A DNA stretch of 64,000 nt. Origin: Antedon mediterranea. Lineage: Eukaryota > Echinodermata > Crinoidea > Comatulida > Antedonidae. Made by a program: the position numbers and the translations under genes. Location of the stretch: positions 6,730,922 to 6,794,921 of the forward strand of contig NC_092678.1 in assembly GCF_964355755.1 (NCBI RefSeq). Direction: 5' to 3'. This document shows positions 34,468-46,400 of the stretch, piece by piece. The notes under the pieces are model-generated. The model was not told the origin of the DNA, did not search any database, and saw nothing but the letters and a program-made list of their open reading frames with translations. Every line of letters starts with the position of its first letter. Position 1 is the first letter of the stretch.

Positions 34468-37400
34468 ATGTGTGGTCGCTGCGGAGAATTTAGTGTTAGA
34501 AACTTTGGATTTAGAGGAGCATCGCTAGAGGATTTTACAGTTGCCAGAGTAAGTTTTTTGTTACTTTCTTTTAAATTTATTTATATATAACATCGAAATT
34601 AAACTAGATTTCAACTCGTAAACAAATTGTATATTCTGTCTAGGATACAGGTTTAACGCATGGAACGACATAATTTTCTGATGCATGGCCTAATTGTTAA
34701 AAATACATTGTTTTCGTCGAAATAAAAGACACACATAACGACATGTATTTTACTTTACAAAAAAATCATTCATTTTTTGGAGGAAAATCTGTAAGCTTTA
34801 CATTTTCCTTTTCATCCTTTTGGAATTAATAAATAAGTAATCATTGTTTTTCTTATATCTTAAAATTAAAATTAATGCCATTCTCATCAATTTTTCAAAG
34901 AATAAAGGATGAACTTTTTGTGTTTATTACAAATACAATAATCGATGTAAAGATGAAGATAAAACTACAGTAGCAACGTTATCGGCTGTAGTGCTGTAGT
35001 ATGAACAATTTGTAATAATCAGTAAAATAACAAATCGCTTGATATAAGGTTTCTGTAAATTAGGTAATGTGTTATACATCTACTACTCTAACTGCAGTCT
35101 GACACAAATTTTAATTTGCTTACCAATTCATTTTTTCTTTTGTGGGCTCTCCTCACTTTTATTTCATCGAAAAACGTATCATTATTTTAAAAACAAACGG
35201 TATTTATACAGTGTATTGAAAATAAATTGCATTGTCTAAAAACATAAACACATACGTAAAATTGTATGTAAAGGCAGGGAGTTGTAACTCCCTGGTATAG
35301 GCACAGAACAAAGTCTATATACAAACAAACAAGCATCCACATTAAAAAGTAAATATGTAGCAATTTGGATAATGGACATAAAACATGATTCTGAGTAATT
35401 ATGTATTTATTTACATTTTTAATAGTCAGTATTAGTTTTATTTCCTCATACATTCATTACATCATCATCTTTATTGCAAAGTTATTTCACATCGTGTTAT
35501 CAACATTCAGTAAAACTATACAATGGTTTAATATAACTGTGGTTTCGTTGCATTGTTGGTCTAAATCACGCACCATTTTCACACCCTATGTACTTAGTTC
35601 TCAGAGTGTGGTATAGAATAATAACTTGTCAATAGAGCCTACTCTATTATCAATAGAAATTATGCAATTCTAATATTTGTTTTATGATTTCAACATTTGG
35701 TGACTCACCAAAGTGTTCAGACAAAAAGAAACCCAACCGATTGAATGCTATTACTTTTTCTATTGTTCCTATTATCATAATACTTTTATATTAGTAGGCC
35801 TATTCATTCTTTATAATGTGGCACAAGTGCTACTGTTTTGTGATTGTTTTAGCTGTGAGGTGTCCTGACCTGTGGCACAGAACTGATGTATATTGTGAAC
35901 TGATTTCTGATTCCCTGGAAGACTTAGGCGGGGACTTAGGTTAATCCCATGTCGTTTACCTGCCTTTAATCCATTTAATCTCCGGATCAGGTCAATTCCC
36001 GTCTGGTATTTGCATTAAAAAATAAATTAAAATATTAAATATTTCATAACAGAACAGTATACAGAAGAGTAAACATCATAACTGAACAGTGTAGGCCTAC
36101 AGAAGGGTAAACAAAATAACAAAAAACATCAGTAAAATATGTATGGTGCAATTTGTAATGGGTCATATCATATTTCTAGCAACGAAACTTTTTTTTTCAT
36201 AATTTAAATATAGACCTGTACTGTATTCTTTTGTTTCACTCTTTGTATACTAGACCTAACTACACCACCACCCGAGTAAGAAGGTTAGGGCCTACATAAC
36301 ACATCTTTTGTTTCACTCTTTGTATACTAGACCTAACTACACCACCACCCGAGTAAAAAGGGTAGGGCCTACATAACACATCTTTTGTTTCACTCTTTGT
36401 ATACTAGACCTAACTACACCACCACCCGAGTAAGAAGGGTAGGGCCTACATAACACATCTTTTGTTTCACTCTTTGTATACTAGACCTAACTACACCACC
36501 ACCCGAGTAAGAAGGGTAGGGCCTACAAAACACATTTGGGGAATTTGAAGTTTAGATAGATTCTTCAAAAAGATAATATTGAGTCTCAATGATCTGTTTC
36601 TTTATTCGAAGTACACTATACTTTGGTTTTATCTATAGTCTTATACTTGTACTTTATAACAAGAGAAGTTTTAATTTTATTTATTTATTTTATTTTTGTT
36701 ATTTATTCAATTTCTGCCATATACATAACAAAGAAAACAAAACAATTATAAAAAGAGGCATGGAAAGACCAAACAGATGCTAAACACCTATGCTAGTTGG
36801 TCAGCCCAGAACAGAGAAAAATAAATAAATTACGTTCTACAATAAAAGCATCGACAAGAAAGCGACCACCAACTACACACATTTTCAATATCAAAATTAT
36901 TTAAAAAATAAATATTGAGATAATTAAGTAATTTGGTTTTAAAAGAACTAACAGAAATATTTAAGTTGCGGATTTCACTGGGTAAGTTATTCCAAATTCT
37001 GGTAACACGTGGGATATATGATTGAAAAGAAGATTCTGTTCTGCAGCGACGAATATCAAAAAGAATACCAACAGAAGAGGAGCTACGAGTAAGACGTTGT
37101 GGATTACGAATATTAAATAAATTGTCAGTATTAATTATATTAGAATTTCTACGCCCTGGTATCCTTTTCTGATTATTGAAGATGTGGTAATATACATTAT
37201 CTTCTAATAAGAACTGTCATAGTTCATAACTTTCATGACCTAGTATTTACTTTTTTTTTATCATTCGTTTGATGGGTCTTGCGTGACAAGTAATTTCTCC
37301 TTGAAAGATCCTCTACTAATGCTATTTAATCACTGTATCATTGATAGAAATTAATAAAATGTTGACTTTAATTGGAATCTTACATTCTTATTGACATGAA

Positions 37401-40400
37401 GAAGGTTATGTTCTTGCCTTATTTATACGACTAGGCCTATTATTACTTTAAAACTGTAGCAGCATTGTGTTGCCAGTCCACCGAACACAATGTTATTCCT
37501 ATTGACATTTTATTCTCACCAGTTTTATATTCAGAAAATTGTTAACCTTTTTAAAAATCTCTCGACTGTAAAGTAAATATTTTTCTTAACGTATTATTTC
37601 AGCATCAATTAAAGAGAATGGAAATAGTTTTTAATCAGCCAAGTGTAATTACTACTTGCTGTGTTCTTTTTCTTTTGTACTAACAATCAAGAAAATGCTT
37701 ACAGAAACCTAAATAATTTTAATTGAAGAAAGAGTAGTAAATGCACAGAACTGCCGCACGCGCGCGTTTAAACATTGATGTCAGCTTGTACGCGGCTTTT
37801 ACACACGCGTAAACTTTTTGATAAAATCAAAATGTCTTCCCTCACTCCACTACATTTTACGAATTTTTTTTTTTGCCGACATTTAGGCCTATGGGCCTAC
37901 TCATTTGACTGATATTACGAAACTTGAAATTGCACTCTGGCAATAATATTTTGGTTTCAGTCTAGATATTTCTGTGCAAAGATGATCGGACATGTCTAAT
38001 TACTTTAGGAAGATTTCTCTAAATTTTAAACTAAATTGTGAGGACATTATGTCATCAAAATATTGCCTATTGTTACTGTTTGTAATATCTTCATATCTTA
38101 GTAAAGTTGCTAGATACAGCATAACATGTTTGACACAAGTTACAGTACAGTTGAATCATAGGAATTAGTTCTGTGGTTAGGTAAATGAGGGTAAAAACAA
38201 TATCACATGTAACACTGTATTTATGAATTTTGCCATGATAATAATTTGAACATTTTGCCTTGATAATCTAAGGGAATATGCACATAATGATTGCAATTTA
38301 TCTAAAAACAAATATTGGTTTCAACCATGGAGGAATCATGTATTGTTTTTAAATAATTCCTTCATGTGTGAACTAACTATTGCCTATGATTTTTTTTAAG
38401 GATGAAAATTGATTTACCTTGACCATCGGTGGCTTCAAATCCCCCATGCCAAGGCCCCCTGGCTAGGATTGTAAATTGTATTGGTTTATAATCTATGGCT
38501 ATTTAATCATCCCATTTGTCAAACTAACTCCCAAGAATGGAGTTGGAAGTATCACGCTGAAGAAGTTGTAAATTATGCGTTAAAAGGGTCAAAAACTGTC
38601 AAAGTTACGTGGTACTTCATACGGGGCGCCGTCCGAAACCGTGAAGTCAATTCTATGGCTAAAATGAAGCCTAAATACACAAAATGTCATACACTGCAAT
38701 CATTTCTGTCCTATCCAGGAAGTCAATAAAGAAGCCCTGATATGATGTTATCTCAGTAAAAAAATTACTTTGAGCGGTACACTATCTATTCTGTCAAACA
38801 CAGACCAGTCACTGTGTAGTACGGGGCGCACTCCGACATATCTGTCCTATCATGAAGTCAATAAAGAAGCCCTGATCCATATGGTGTTACCTCAATCATG
38901 GAGGTATATTTTTATACCTCCATGCCTCAATACACAATTTCACTGTGGACGCTACACTAACTATTCTGTCCAATACAGACCATTATTACAAAATGTCACT
39001 GTGTAGTACGGGGCGCAGTCCGACACACTACAACCTTTTATGTCCTATCCATGAAGTTAATAAAGAAGCCTTGATAAGATGTTGCCTCAATAACACAAAC
39101 TATTCTGTCCAACAGACCATGGTTTTTCTTCCGATAAAAAAGCATGGTTTGTAAAAAAAAACTTATATTTAGTTTTCTATTTGGTATGATATAATAATTA
39201 GTGTGTCGGTGACATTATTATGCTAAATCATTTAAAGTTAAATTATCTGTTTGCCAATGTATAATAATATTTTCTCATCTCATGTCTTTCTGCTTCTGTC
39301 GGAATTTCAGGTTGAACTTTACTGAAGCTTTATACTATATTAGCGTCTATTTAAAGTGTATTGCTTTTTTTCTTTTTGTTGTTGTCTTGTTTGATATCGA
39401 AATTCACTTTTACCAAATAAATAAATAAATGACTCATCATGTATGTTGTCTTTCACAGTGTCCTTGGCCAGGACAACCAGCATCCTACGTCACATATCGA
39501 GTACTGATTGCCATATACCAATGCTCCTGGAATGTTCTCATTCCTTTTTGGTGGAACAATAACAAGTTTTTCACTGACCACACGGAGCAAACGAATCGCT
39601 GGAAATGGTTTATCTATATCTCCAATTGGAGCTTTACGATACTAAGTTTGTATTTCGTAATGGCGGCCTTGTCGAATTTCTATCATCAAATTAAATCTCA
39701 TTGCAAATGTAAGTATTAGAATAGCATTACCTTGATAGAGACCCTTATTAAAGGGACGCTTTTCGGGATACATCAAATTGTCCGTTCAGACCTAGTTATT
39801 TACCCGGGTAAATGAGTGATCTACCCACCAAAGTTACGTTACCGATAATGGCCCATGAAACCAACTTAAAAGCCCTTCACACAATATGTTCCGGTACGGT
39901 TCCAGTTCGGCGAAGCGAACGCCAATATTTCGCTTTCACGACGCTCTACGCGGCTAGCTATGCAACAATCGATATGGGCGTAGCCGGCCGCGTAAAAACG
40001 AAACATGACGTTCGATTGGATTTGCCGGCGCCGAACCGTGCCGAAACAGGTGTGACCGTAACCGTGCCGGAACAGATATGAAAGACCCTTTAACTCGGAT
40101 AAATAACTTAGCTTAAACGGGGCCCCAATGCCCCCTAATATAGATGCTGTAGTATCATTTGAATGGAGGTTGTCCGAGTATCAAAACATATTTTGTTCCT
40201 CGTTCGTTTAATTTTGTAGCACTTTTCACCAATCACAACCGACACAGGTCCGATTTTCCGTCACGTGTGGTTGTTCAAATTACTCATTTCATTACGTCAT
40301 TGAGTCAGGAATGAGATTCTTCCATGACGTCATACAATGTTTATGAGCGCGTAAAAAGTATGACTTAAATATTCTTTTTTTATATCAAATTTCAGGTTCA

Positions 40401-41066
40401 CATGGATGTGGTAGCAAAGAAGACGAAATGTTATACGCCGATAGTTTTCCAATTTCTCAGGACTCAATCGTAATGAACGAGAAACGTAAAAGTGCGGAAG
40501 CCGCCGCCGATCAACCGTCAACCATGATGCGGCAAATATCCAGCGTATCAGACGACAAACTAATCCGTAAAAACAGAAGGATTTATTATAGTTATCAAAC
40601 CGCTTTGCCGTGGTATTTTAAACTGACGTGGGTCCTACAAAGTTGCGCTTTCTCGCTCGTACTTCTCATCACCATTATGTTCTGGATCATTGAGTTTAAT
40701 CCTGACGTCACAGATGTTACCGTCTGCAACGTTCATGTTCACGGAGTGGCGCTGTTTCTGATTGTGCTCGATTGTTTCTTAACCGCCTCCCCCGTACGAT
40801 TTTTCCACTTTGTATACCCAACATTCGTTGTGATTGGCTACAGTATATTTACGTACGCTTACAATAGGTGTGGTGGCTTGAACGAGTACGGGGATACACA
40901 TCTGTATAAAGATTGGGTAGATTGGACAGATATGGAAACTAAATCATGTATTGTGGCAGTGTGTGCAACCTTCGTCGCTGTTCCTATTGCGCATGCGCTT
41001 CATTGTATTTTATGTTTGATTCGAAAGCGGATGTTCAGATGTTATGAGAAAAAATACATACTGTAA
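34468..41066 (+). CDS. Rolling-stone-like membrane protein F (3 exons, 333 aa)
   Basis: Exons 34468-34548, 39459-39708 and 40396-41066 sum to 1002 nt with phases 0 and 1. Exon 1 begins MCGRCGEFSVRNFGFRG, like gene A. Exon 2 has PFWWNNNKFFTDHTEQ, a longer loop than the others, then RWKWFIYISNWSFT. Exon 3 begins with a 65-residue Cys/Ser/Lys linker, then LPWYFKLTWVLQ, NVHVHGVALFL, ASPVRFFH and the loop YKDWVDWTDME, ending in a basic tail. The Asn of the family motif HVHGIN is replaced (HGVA), so F may differ in activity. It is the last gene of the array, with a 4.9-kb intron 1 carrying a LINE fragment and tandem repeats. Confidence 0.9.
35275..35294. repeat. Small hairpin CAGGGAGTT/AACTCCCTG
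   Basis: Nine-base arms around a two-base centre, with the same termini as the hairpin at 13568. Confidence 0.6.
36227..36533. repeat. 77-bp tandem repeat, about 4 copies
   Basis: TTTGTATACTAGACC recurs at 36242, 36319, 36396 and 36473, exactly 77 bp apart. Units differ at only a few bases, so the array is young. Intron 1 of gene F. Confidence 0.92.
36600..37219 (-). pseudogene. LINE reverse transcriptase C-terminal fragment and 3' tail
   Basis: Minus strand 37219-36830 is an open frame of about 130 codons. It ends with the pattern typical of the C-terminus of Jockey/CR1-type LINE ORF2: PRVTRIWNNLPSEIRNL, then SVSSFKTKLLNYL, then SWWSLSCRCFYCRT and a stop. About 200 bases of AT-rich 3' tail follow to near 36600. 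The element is truncated at the 5' side, so it is not mobile. It sits in gene F intron 1, antisense to the gene. Confidence 0.75.
38600..39130. repeat. Irregular tandem duplication, CGGGGCGC...AAGTCAATAAAGAAGCC
   Basis: TACGGGGCGC(A/C)(G/C)TCCGA, CTATTCTGTCCAA and GAAGTCAATAAAGAAGCC recur three times, at spacings of about 135 and 199 bases. The middle carries the hairpin CATGGAGGTATA/TATACCTCCATG at 38897-38923. Intron 1 of gene F. Confidence 0.7.
39790..40112. mobile_element. Nested foldback elements in gene F intron 2
   Basis: The outer element has termini TAGTTATTTACCCGGGTAA and TTAACTCGGATAAATAACTTA. Inside it, 39868-40092 is a copy of the GGGCCTTTCACACCTG family (GTTCCGGTACGGTTCCAG, AACGAAACATGACGTTCG, ATATGAAAGACCCTTT). 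The inner copy has an extra repeated CCGTGCCG(A)AACAG segment at its right arm. Confidence 0.75.
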
Positions 41067-42597
41067 AAAAAAAATTAAAATTAATTATTGTCACTGAGCC
41101 GAGGAGAAACATCGAATGCATTTCCATCATTACGTGTTTAGATATCGTATTTCATTGAGGCATTACTAAATTACTCTATAATGTATAGTTTTGTATAATA
41201 ATTTACAATTTGTTGAATGCATACATACTCCATGCAATGGAATTCATCCATTGGTGTCCATTATCCATTCTTGAATATAATTGAATTCTGACAAACATGG
41301 AGTATTAAACTGTCGTACATTTAAGGCCTATAATTTTATTTACGTAAATTTGAGTATGTAGACATTTAAAATCCGATATACCTGTAAACATGTCGTTTTG
41401 ATATAAGAGTAACGCACAGACATTAAGCGCTTAGAAGCATTGTGCAATAAGCGCTATATATGAACGAATAATCATGACTATGCATGTACTACACTGTAGG
41501 CCTTCGACATACATCATCATACAGACATTTACTGTCGATATATAGAACATATACGCATATAATGTAATATGGATATACAACGGCGGAAACGTGTAGACAT
41601 GGATATATAAGGGCGCATACGTGTCGACATGGATATACAACGGCGCATACGTGTCGACATGGATATACAACGGCGCATACGTGTCGACATGAATATACAA
41701 CGGCGGATACATGTAGACACGTGGATATACAACGGCGGATACGTGTAGACATGGATATACAACGGCGGATACGTCGTTTTATGTAGCGGTAGACGATACC
41801 GGTCCATCATCTCTCGTACAAATAGGTTTCGTAACAGATTTTATCCAGCTGCCATTCGGACACAGAATACGTATACCGTACGGAGAGTGATGTGACACTT
41901 TGTAATTGTTTTCTTAGTTTTTCAATGTTTCTGTTTTTGTATATCTCATAGCAAACATAATTTCTATATATATAGCTCTGCTAACTTTTCTGGCTGTTTT
42001 ACTTACTCGTTTTGATTTAGCTTTTCGCTTTTATTTTGTATCTCCATTGAGATCCAGCCACTGATACCCACAGCATTGTCATTTTTTTCAGTAATTTGCC
42101 TTTGGATTTATATATATATATGCAAATGACAATAAATGGAAGTAATTTTCCACTAATGAACGTGTAGACATTGACATACAACGGCGGATACGTGTATATA
42201 ACATCATATACGCGTAGTGAATATCAATACAGTACACCGTAAACAAACCGCATACACGTAGAATTTATTATAATAGAAATTTGATATTGATTAATAGCGT
42301 AGTATTACGTGTAGACATTTTGATATAGAGCGTGTATGTTGTTTCGATATGTGTACGTGTAGACATGTTATACACGTACACAGCATTACGTTACGTGTAA
42401 ACATCGATATGTACACATGCTTACACATTTATACAGGTTACCGTATCAAGTTCAATGTTTAGCAACGAGAATAGAAACTTTCATTCCAATATAATTGAAT
42501 TAAATTCAAATAAACTATTATTAAATATTAATTTATTTGGTCTTTAACTTTCCCTTTTTAAAGTTGTTTCTAGAGTTCAAAAGCCGAATGATAACTA
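41067..42597. other. 3' flank of gene F with minisatellite, no gene
   Basis: No exon seen. Holds the 30-bp minisatellite at 41571. Scattered ACGTGTAGACAT units continue to about 42420, so the array once extended further. Confidence 0.5.
41571..41776. repeat. 30-bp minisatellite, about 7 copies
   Basis: The unit GGATATACAACGGCGGATAC(GTGTAGACAT) repeats with a 30-base period. Because 30 is divisible by 3 and units lack minus-strand stops, three minus-strand frames stay open and give spurious repeat proteins. Confidence 0.92.
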
Positions 42598-42808
42598 AAG
42601 CTGTCTACACTATCAAACTAGTGTATCGACATAAATATGTGATCTGCCCAAATATGGCAGTGATATGCCCAAATATGGCAGTGATATGCCCAAATTTGGC
42701 AGTGATATGCCCAAATATTGTACTAATTATGACATCACCATGTCCATATAATTATGAGCACATCACATTTTTTTTGTCAATATAAAGTTTGATAGTGTAC
42801 AGAGCTTT
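42598..42808. mobile_element. MITE-like element, CTCTGTCTACACT family, copy 4 with internal 21-bp expansion
   Basis: Termini AGCTGTCTACACTATCAAACT and AGTTTGATAGTGTACAGAGCTT. GTGATATGCCCAAATATGGCA is repeated four times inside (42640-42722). Confidence 0.8.
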
Positions 42809-43469
42809 ACATAAAGGGGCGCGTTAAGATTTATGGAGATTATGCTATAGAAAGTTAAACTTGTATGATCTATTGATTAAGATTTTGTATTTTCAATTCA
42901 ATTCGAACTCCCAGGAACTTATTTCCGGTTAAATATAAAGTTACGAACTCATAACTCTTAGTAATCATGGTTACCACCACGCTCGTCCGAAATTCACCAA
43001 ATAACACGTGGCTTTTTTTCTTATTTCGTCACCTGGGAGACTCAATGGCAACAATAATATTTTGAATGTGTTTTAAACACAAGGACAGCGGCACGTCCAC
43101 CGCAAATGATATAACTGATGCCCTTTCGTTTCAATTGAATGCTACTCTACTCACTCTTTCATTACAATAGACATTCTTCGAAGTGCGTTTTATAATTGGC
43201 AATTAAATCAAAGAATGCATAATGGTAATTTAATTAATAGGCATATATTATTGTACTGTAAGAAGGTCAATGACCCCCCTTAATTGGTGACGCTCTATGG
43301 AATTCAACTTCAATAGAGAAGCGGACTTGGAACTTTGCCACAAAAATTGTGAGACTGAATATTGCCAATTAACACGTAGAATACTATACTAGCATTTTGA
43401 CAGTGTAATGATTGAACAACAGTTCAATTGACACGGTCATGAAAATTATATAATGTGAGTCAAGATCAT
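42809..43469. other. Intergenic, no gene seen
   Basis: AT-rich, no exon or clear repeat recognised. Confidence 0.4.
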
Positions 43470-43875
43470 CATATTCGTCATCATCATCATTGTTGTCATC
43501 GTCAAAATTGTCGTCATCGTCATCAGCAACATTGTCGTCATCATCAACTACAACATTGCCATCATCAACTTTGTCGTCATTATCATCAACTTTGTCGTCA
43601 TTATCATCATCATTGTCGTCATTATCATCATCATCATTGTCGTCATCGTCAACATTGTCGTCATCATCATCAGCAGCAACATTGTCGTCATTATCAACAA
43701 CATTGTCGTCATCATCAACAACATTGTCGTCATCATCATCAGCAACATTGTCGTCATCATCATCAGCAACATTGTCGTCATTATCAACAACATTGTCGTC
43801 ATCATCAACAACATTGTCGTCATCATCAACAACATTGTCGTCATCATCATCATCATTGTCGTTATCATCAACATT
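43470..43875. repeat. Trinucleotide-based minisatellite (CATCATCGTC / AACATTGTCGTC)
   Basis: CATTGTCGTCATCATCAACAA-like units of 18-24 bases repeat about 20 times. Four long overlapping open frames on both strands (Asp-rich, Ser/Leu-rich, His-rich, Met/Thr-rich) arise only from the repeat. No start context or splice site supports a protein. Confidence 0.9.
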
Positions 43876-44216
43876 ACCAAGCCTTTTCACAACTGTAATC
43901 TTTCTAAGTCATTCACTCATTATTATATATATATATTTTTATATGTTGCGATATAGTATTTTTAAATTTTTGTCTATGTTCGATGTTCTATTCGTATTTT
44001 TATCAGATCTTGTATTTTTGTATTCATGACTTTCTATATTTATAATTGTTTGAGAGCTTGTCAACGAAACGAATTTCCTTTTGGACCAATACATTTCTGT
44101 ATTCTGTATTCAATTCAATTATTTCTGAATCTGTGATACAAAAAGTAAAATTACGTATACATTAATTAAAAATAAACAAGACTGTACTAATTACTATTAC
44201 TCATGTAAGGAAGACT

Positions 44217-44365
44217 TTCCACCCGGAGAGAATCTTTGACGTATATGAGACGTTGTCTAAACAAATATTTTCACTTGAATTGAGTCTACACCAGGCCATA
44301 TATCGATTTTCTTAAAAAATCATAAAAGGAAAGAATTCTACAATCCGTAAACATGAGGCTGGCAC
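44217..44365. repeat. Second copy of the 5870-6010 dispersed repeat
   Basis: TTTCCACCCGGAGAGAATC, ACGTTGTCTAAAC, ATATATCGATTTTC and GAATTCTACA blocks match the first copy in order. It lacks the hairpin. Confidence 0.65.
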
Positions 44366-45925
44366 TACAAGCATGAAGGAACTAAATCCCTCATTGATAT
44401 ACTGGAGTTTAATTAATTATTTAATTAACACATTTATAACCGCAACAGATTAGGAAATCTATAGCTGTGAGAAGGAGAAAGTTGAGGCGGATTTTTCTCA
44501 TTCTCAGATTTCCTCATTTTTACCGTTTTTAATGTACAGTATAACAAAATCATGGTTATATACAAATTTATTTCATTCTCAAATTTAGTTTATTTGAACC
44601 AAGGTAGTTCACAGTTATGTATATTGTAATGAGTGACTCCTGTACGGGGCGCCGTATGGGACATTGCTAATTTTGTCGTCCTGCACCTTATACCTATCAT
44701 GACACACCTGGCGAAAGGTGAATATGTCGCACGCTTTACTGAAATTGACTCGACTTTAAAAAATCCGAAACATTCTTGATTACAGGCAGCCTACTATGCT
44801 TGGCATGTATCATCTACTCGACATGCATTCTACAGAATTTACACGATTAGATGATGTATCGTAGTTATTCATTCAGTAAAAACACGAAAGGATACGAAAT
44901 GTTTTCGATCATTTAGAACGATAAAACAAGACTATTAAGACCAAAATAAACCGAAAACTGACGAATACAAGGGGCGCAAGGCCACAGCCTTCCCTCCCTC
45001 ATTCGCAGTTAAAATGAAATTATGTAAAATACTGTATAAAAGAATGATAGGTCAGAATATAAATTTAAATGGTAACCTCCCCCAACCCCTCGATCAGAAA
45101 ACACATGGATGTTTTGCTTTATCTGTATTTAAATGTTGGTTTGAAGAAATGTCGCAAGAAAACACCATGGAATCCTCTCTCTTTTATTTGGAGTAAAATT
45201 GAAAAAAAAACTGTTTTAAATTGTTTTAGAATCAATTGAAGACAAATAAAACATTCGATTCGTTTTGGAAATATAAGGAAAGCAGATTATTAAAAGATCA
45301 GGAATTAAAAACAATTTCCGTATCATAAACAAAATGAGTATTTATGACCTGCAGTTTGTTCAATAAAATGTTTAATTGTTTTAGAATCAATTTGAGACAA
45401 TAAAACATTCGCTTACTTTTGAAAAGATGAGGAAAACTTCATATTTTTGATAATTGTTAGAAACTGAAAATAATTTCCGGATAAAAAAATGAGTATTTTG
45501 GCCTATTAAAACATGACGTCACGAGTTACCGCATTATGTCATTGCGTTGGAACGAGAAATATCGTTCATAACCCGTCATAAAGTATGCAGTAAGCATAAA
45601 GGCCAAAGTTTATCACGTATAGCCTAGAATTAATTAAAATGGGGACAATGCCTTATGTGGACAGGCTAGAGTTACCTGGGTTGGATTTGTCAATTAAGGA
45701 GAGGGTTCTATAACTGTATGTTAAGTTATGACCAGAGTAAATTTATTTTTCTTTGTTTTATACAGTGAATCCAGAAGAGAATAATTTTTTTTGCTATGAG
45801 GACAATAAAATACAACAGAGCTAGCTTTTGGGACACCAGTTACTCATTATCAAGGTGATACTTTCTTTGAAACAAATGAGGGCAATTATACGTATAATTA
45901 TACGTCAATCATTTTCAAGGAACAG
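44366..45925. other. Intergenic, no gene seen
   Basis: Two related AT-rich blocks at about 45217-45350 and 45370-45510 (TTGTTTTAGAATCAATT, then GACAATAAAACATTCG) look like a local duplication. The open frame at 45014-45196 has no support. Confidence 0.4.
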
Positions 45926-46400
45926 CCTCTTTTCAAAGGACACCCCTTTTCAAGGAACATCCTTTTTCAAGGGACAACCTCTTATTAAGGGACACCCCTA
46001 TTATTGGGATTCGCCTTTTCAAGGGACTCCACTATTAAAAAGACCGCCTTATTCAAGGGACACCTCTATTATAAGGGCACTCCTATTTAAGGGACACTCC
46101 TATTCAAGGGACACCCCCATTCAAAGACTCTCCCAATCAAGGGTTAACCTTATTCAAGGCACACCGCTATTCAAAGCATCTCATATTCAAGGAACAATTG
46201 TTATTCAAGGGACACCTCTATTATAACGACATCCACATTATAGCGACACCCTTATTATAAGGACACCCCTATTTAAGGGACATCCCATTCAAAGACTCTC
46301 CTATTCAAGTGACACCTCCATTCAAAGACTCACTCCCTTATTCAAGGAACTCCCATATTCAAGGAACACCCCTATTCAAGGCACTCCCCTATTCAAGGGA
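45926..46400. repeat. Degenerate 16-18 bp minisatellite GGGACACCCCTATTCAA
   Basis: More than 20 variable units of CTATTCAAGGGACACCC. It ends in TGGGTCCCGAAAGTGTC...GGTTATACTGTA. Related short arrays lie at 47575-47700, 52455-52560 and in traces at 1690, 56740 and 57080, so the unit and its TGGGTCC(C/A)(G/A)AAAGTG end form a dispersed family. Confidence 0.85.

Noticed and set aside
41431-41810. Three minus-strand open frames with repeated Tyr-Ile-His-Val or Cys-Arg-His-Val
   Set aside because: Caused by the 30-bp minisatellite, whose unit is a multiple of three and lacks stops.
43384-44029. Four long overlapping open frames (Asp-rich, Ser/Leu-rich, His-rich, Met/Thr-rich)
   Set aside because: All are translations of one trinucleotide-based minisatellite in different frames; no start context, splice sites or domain.
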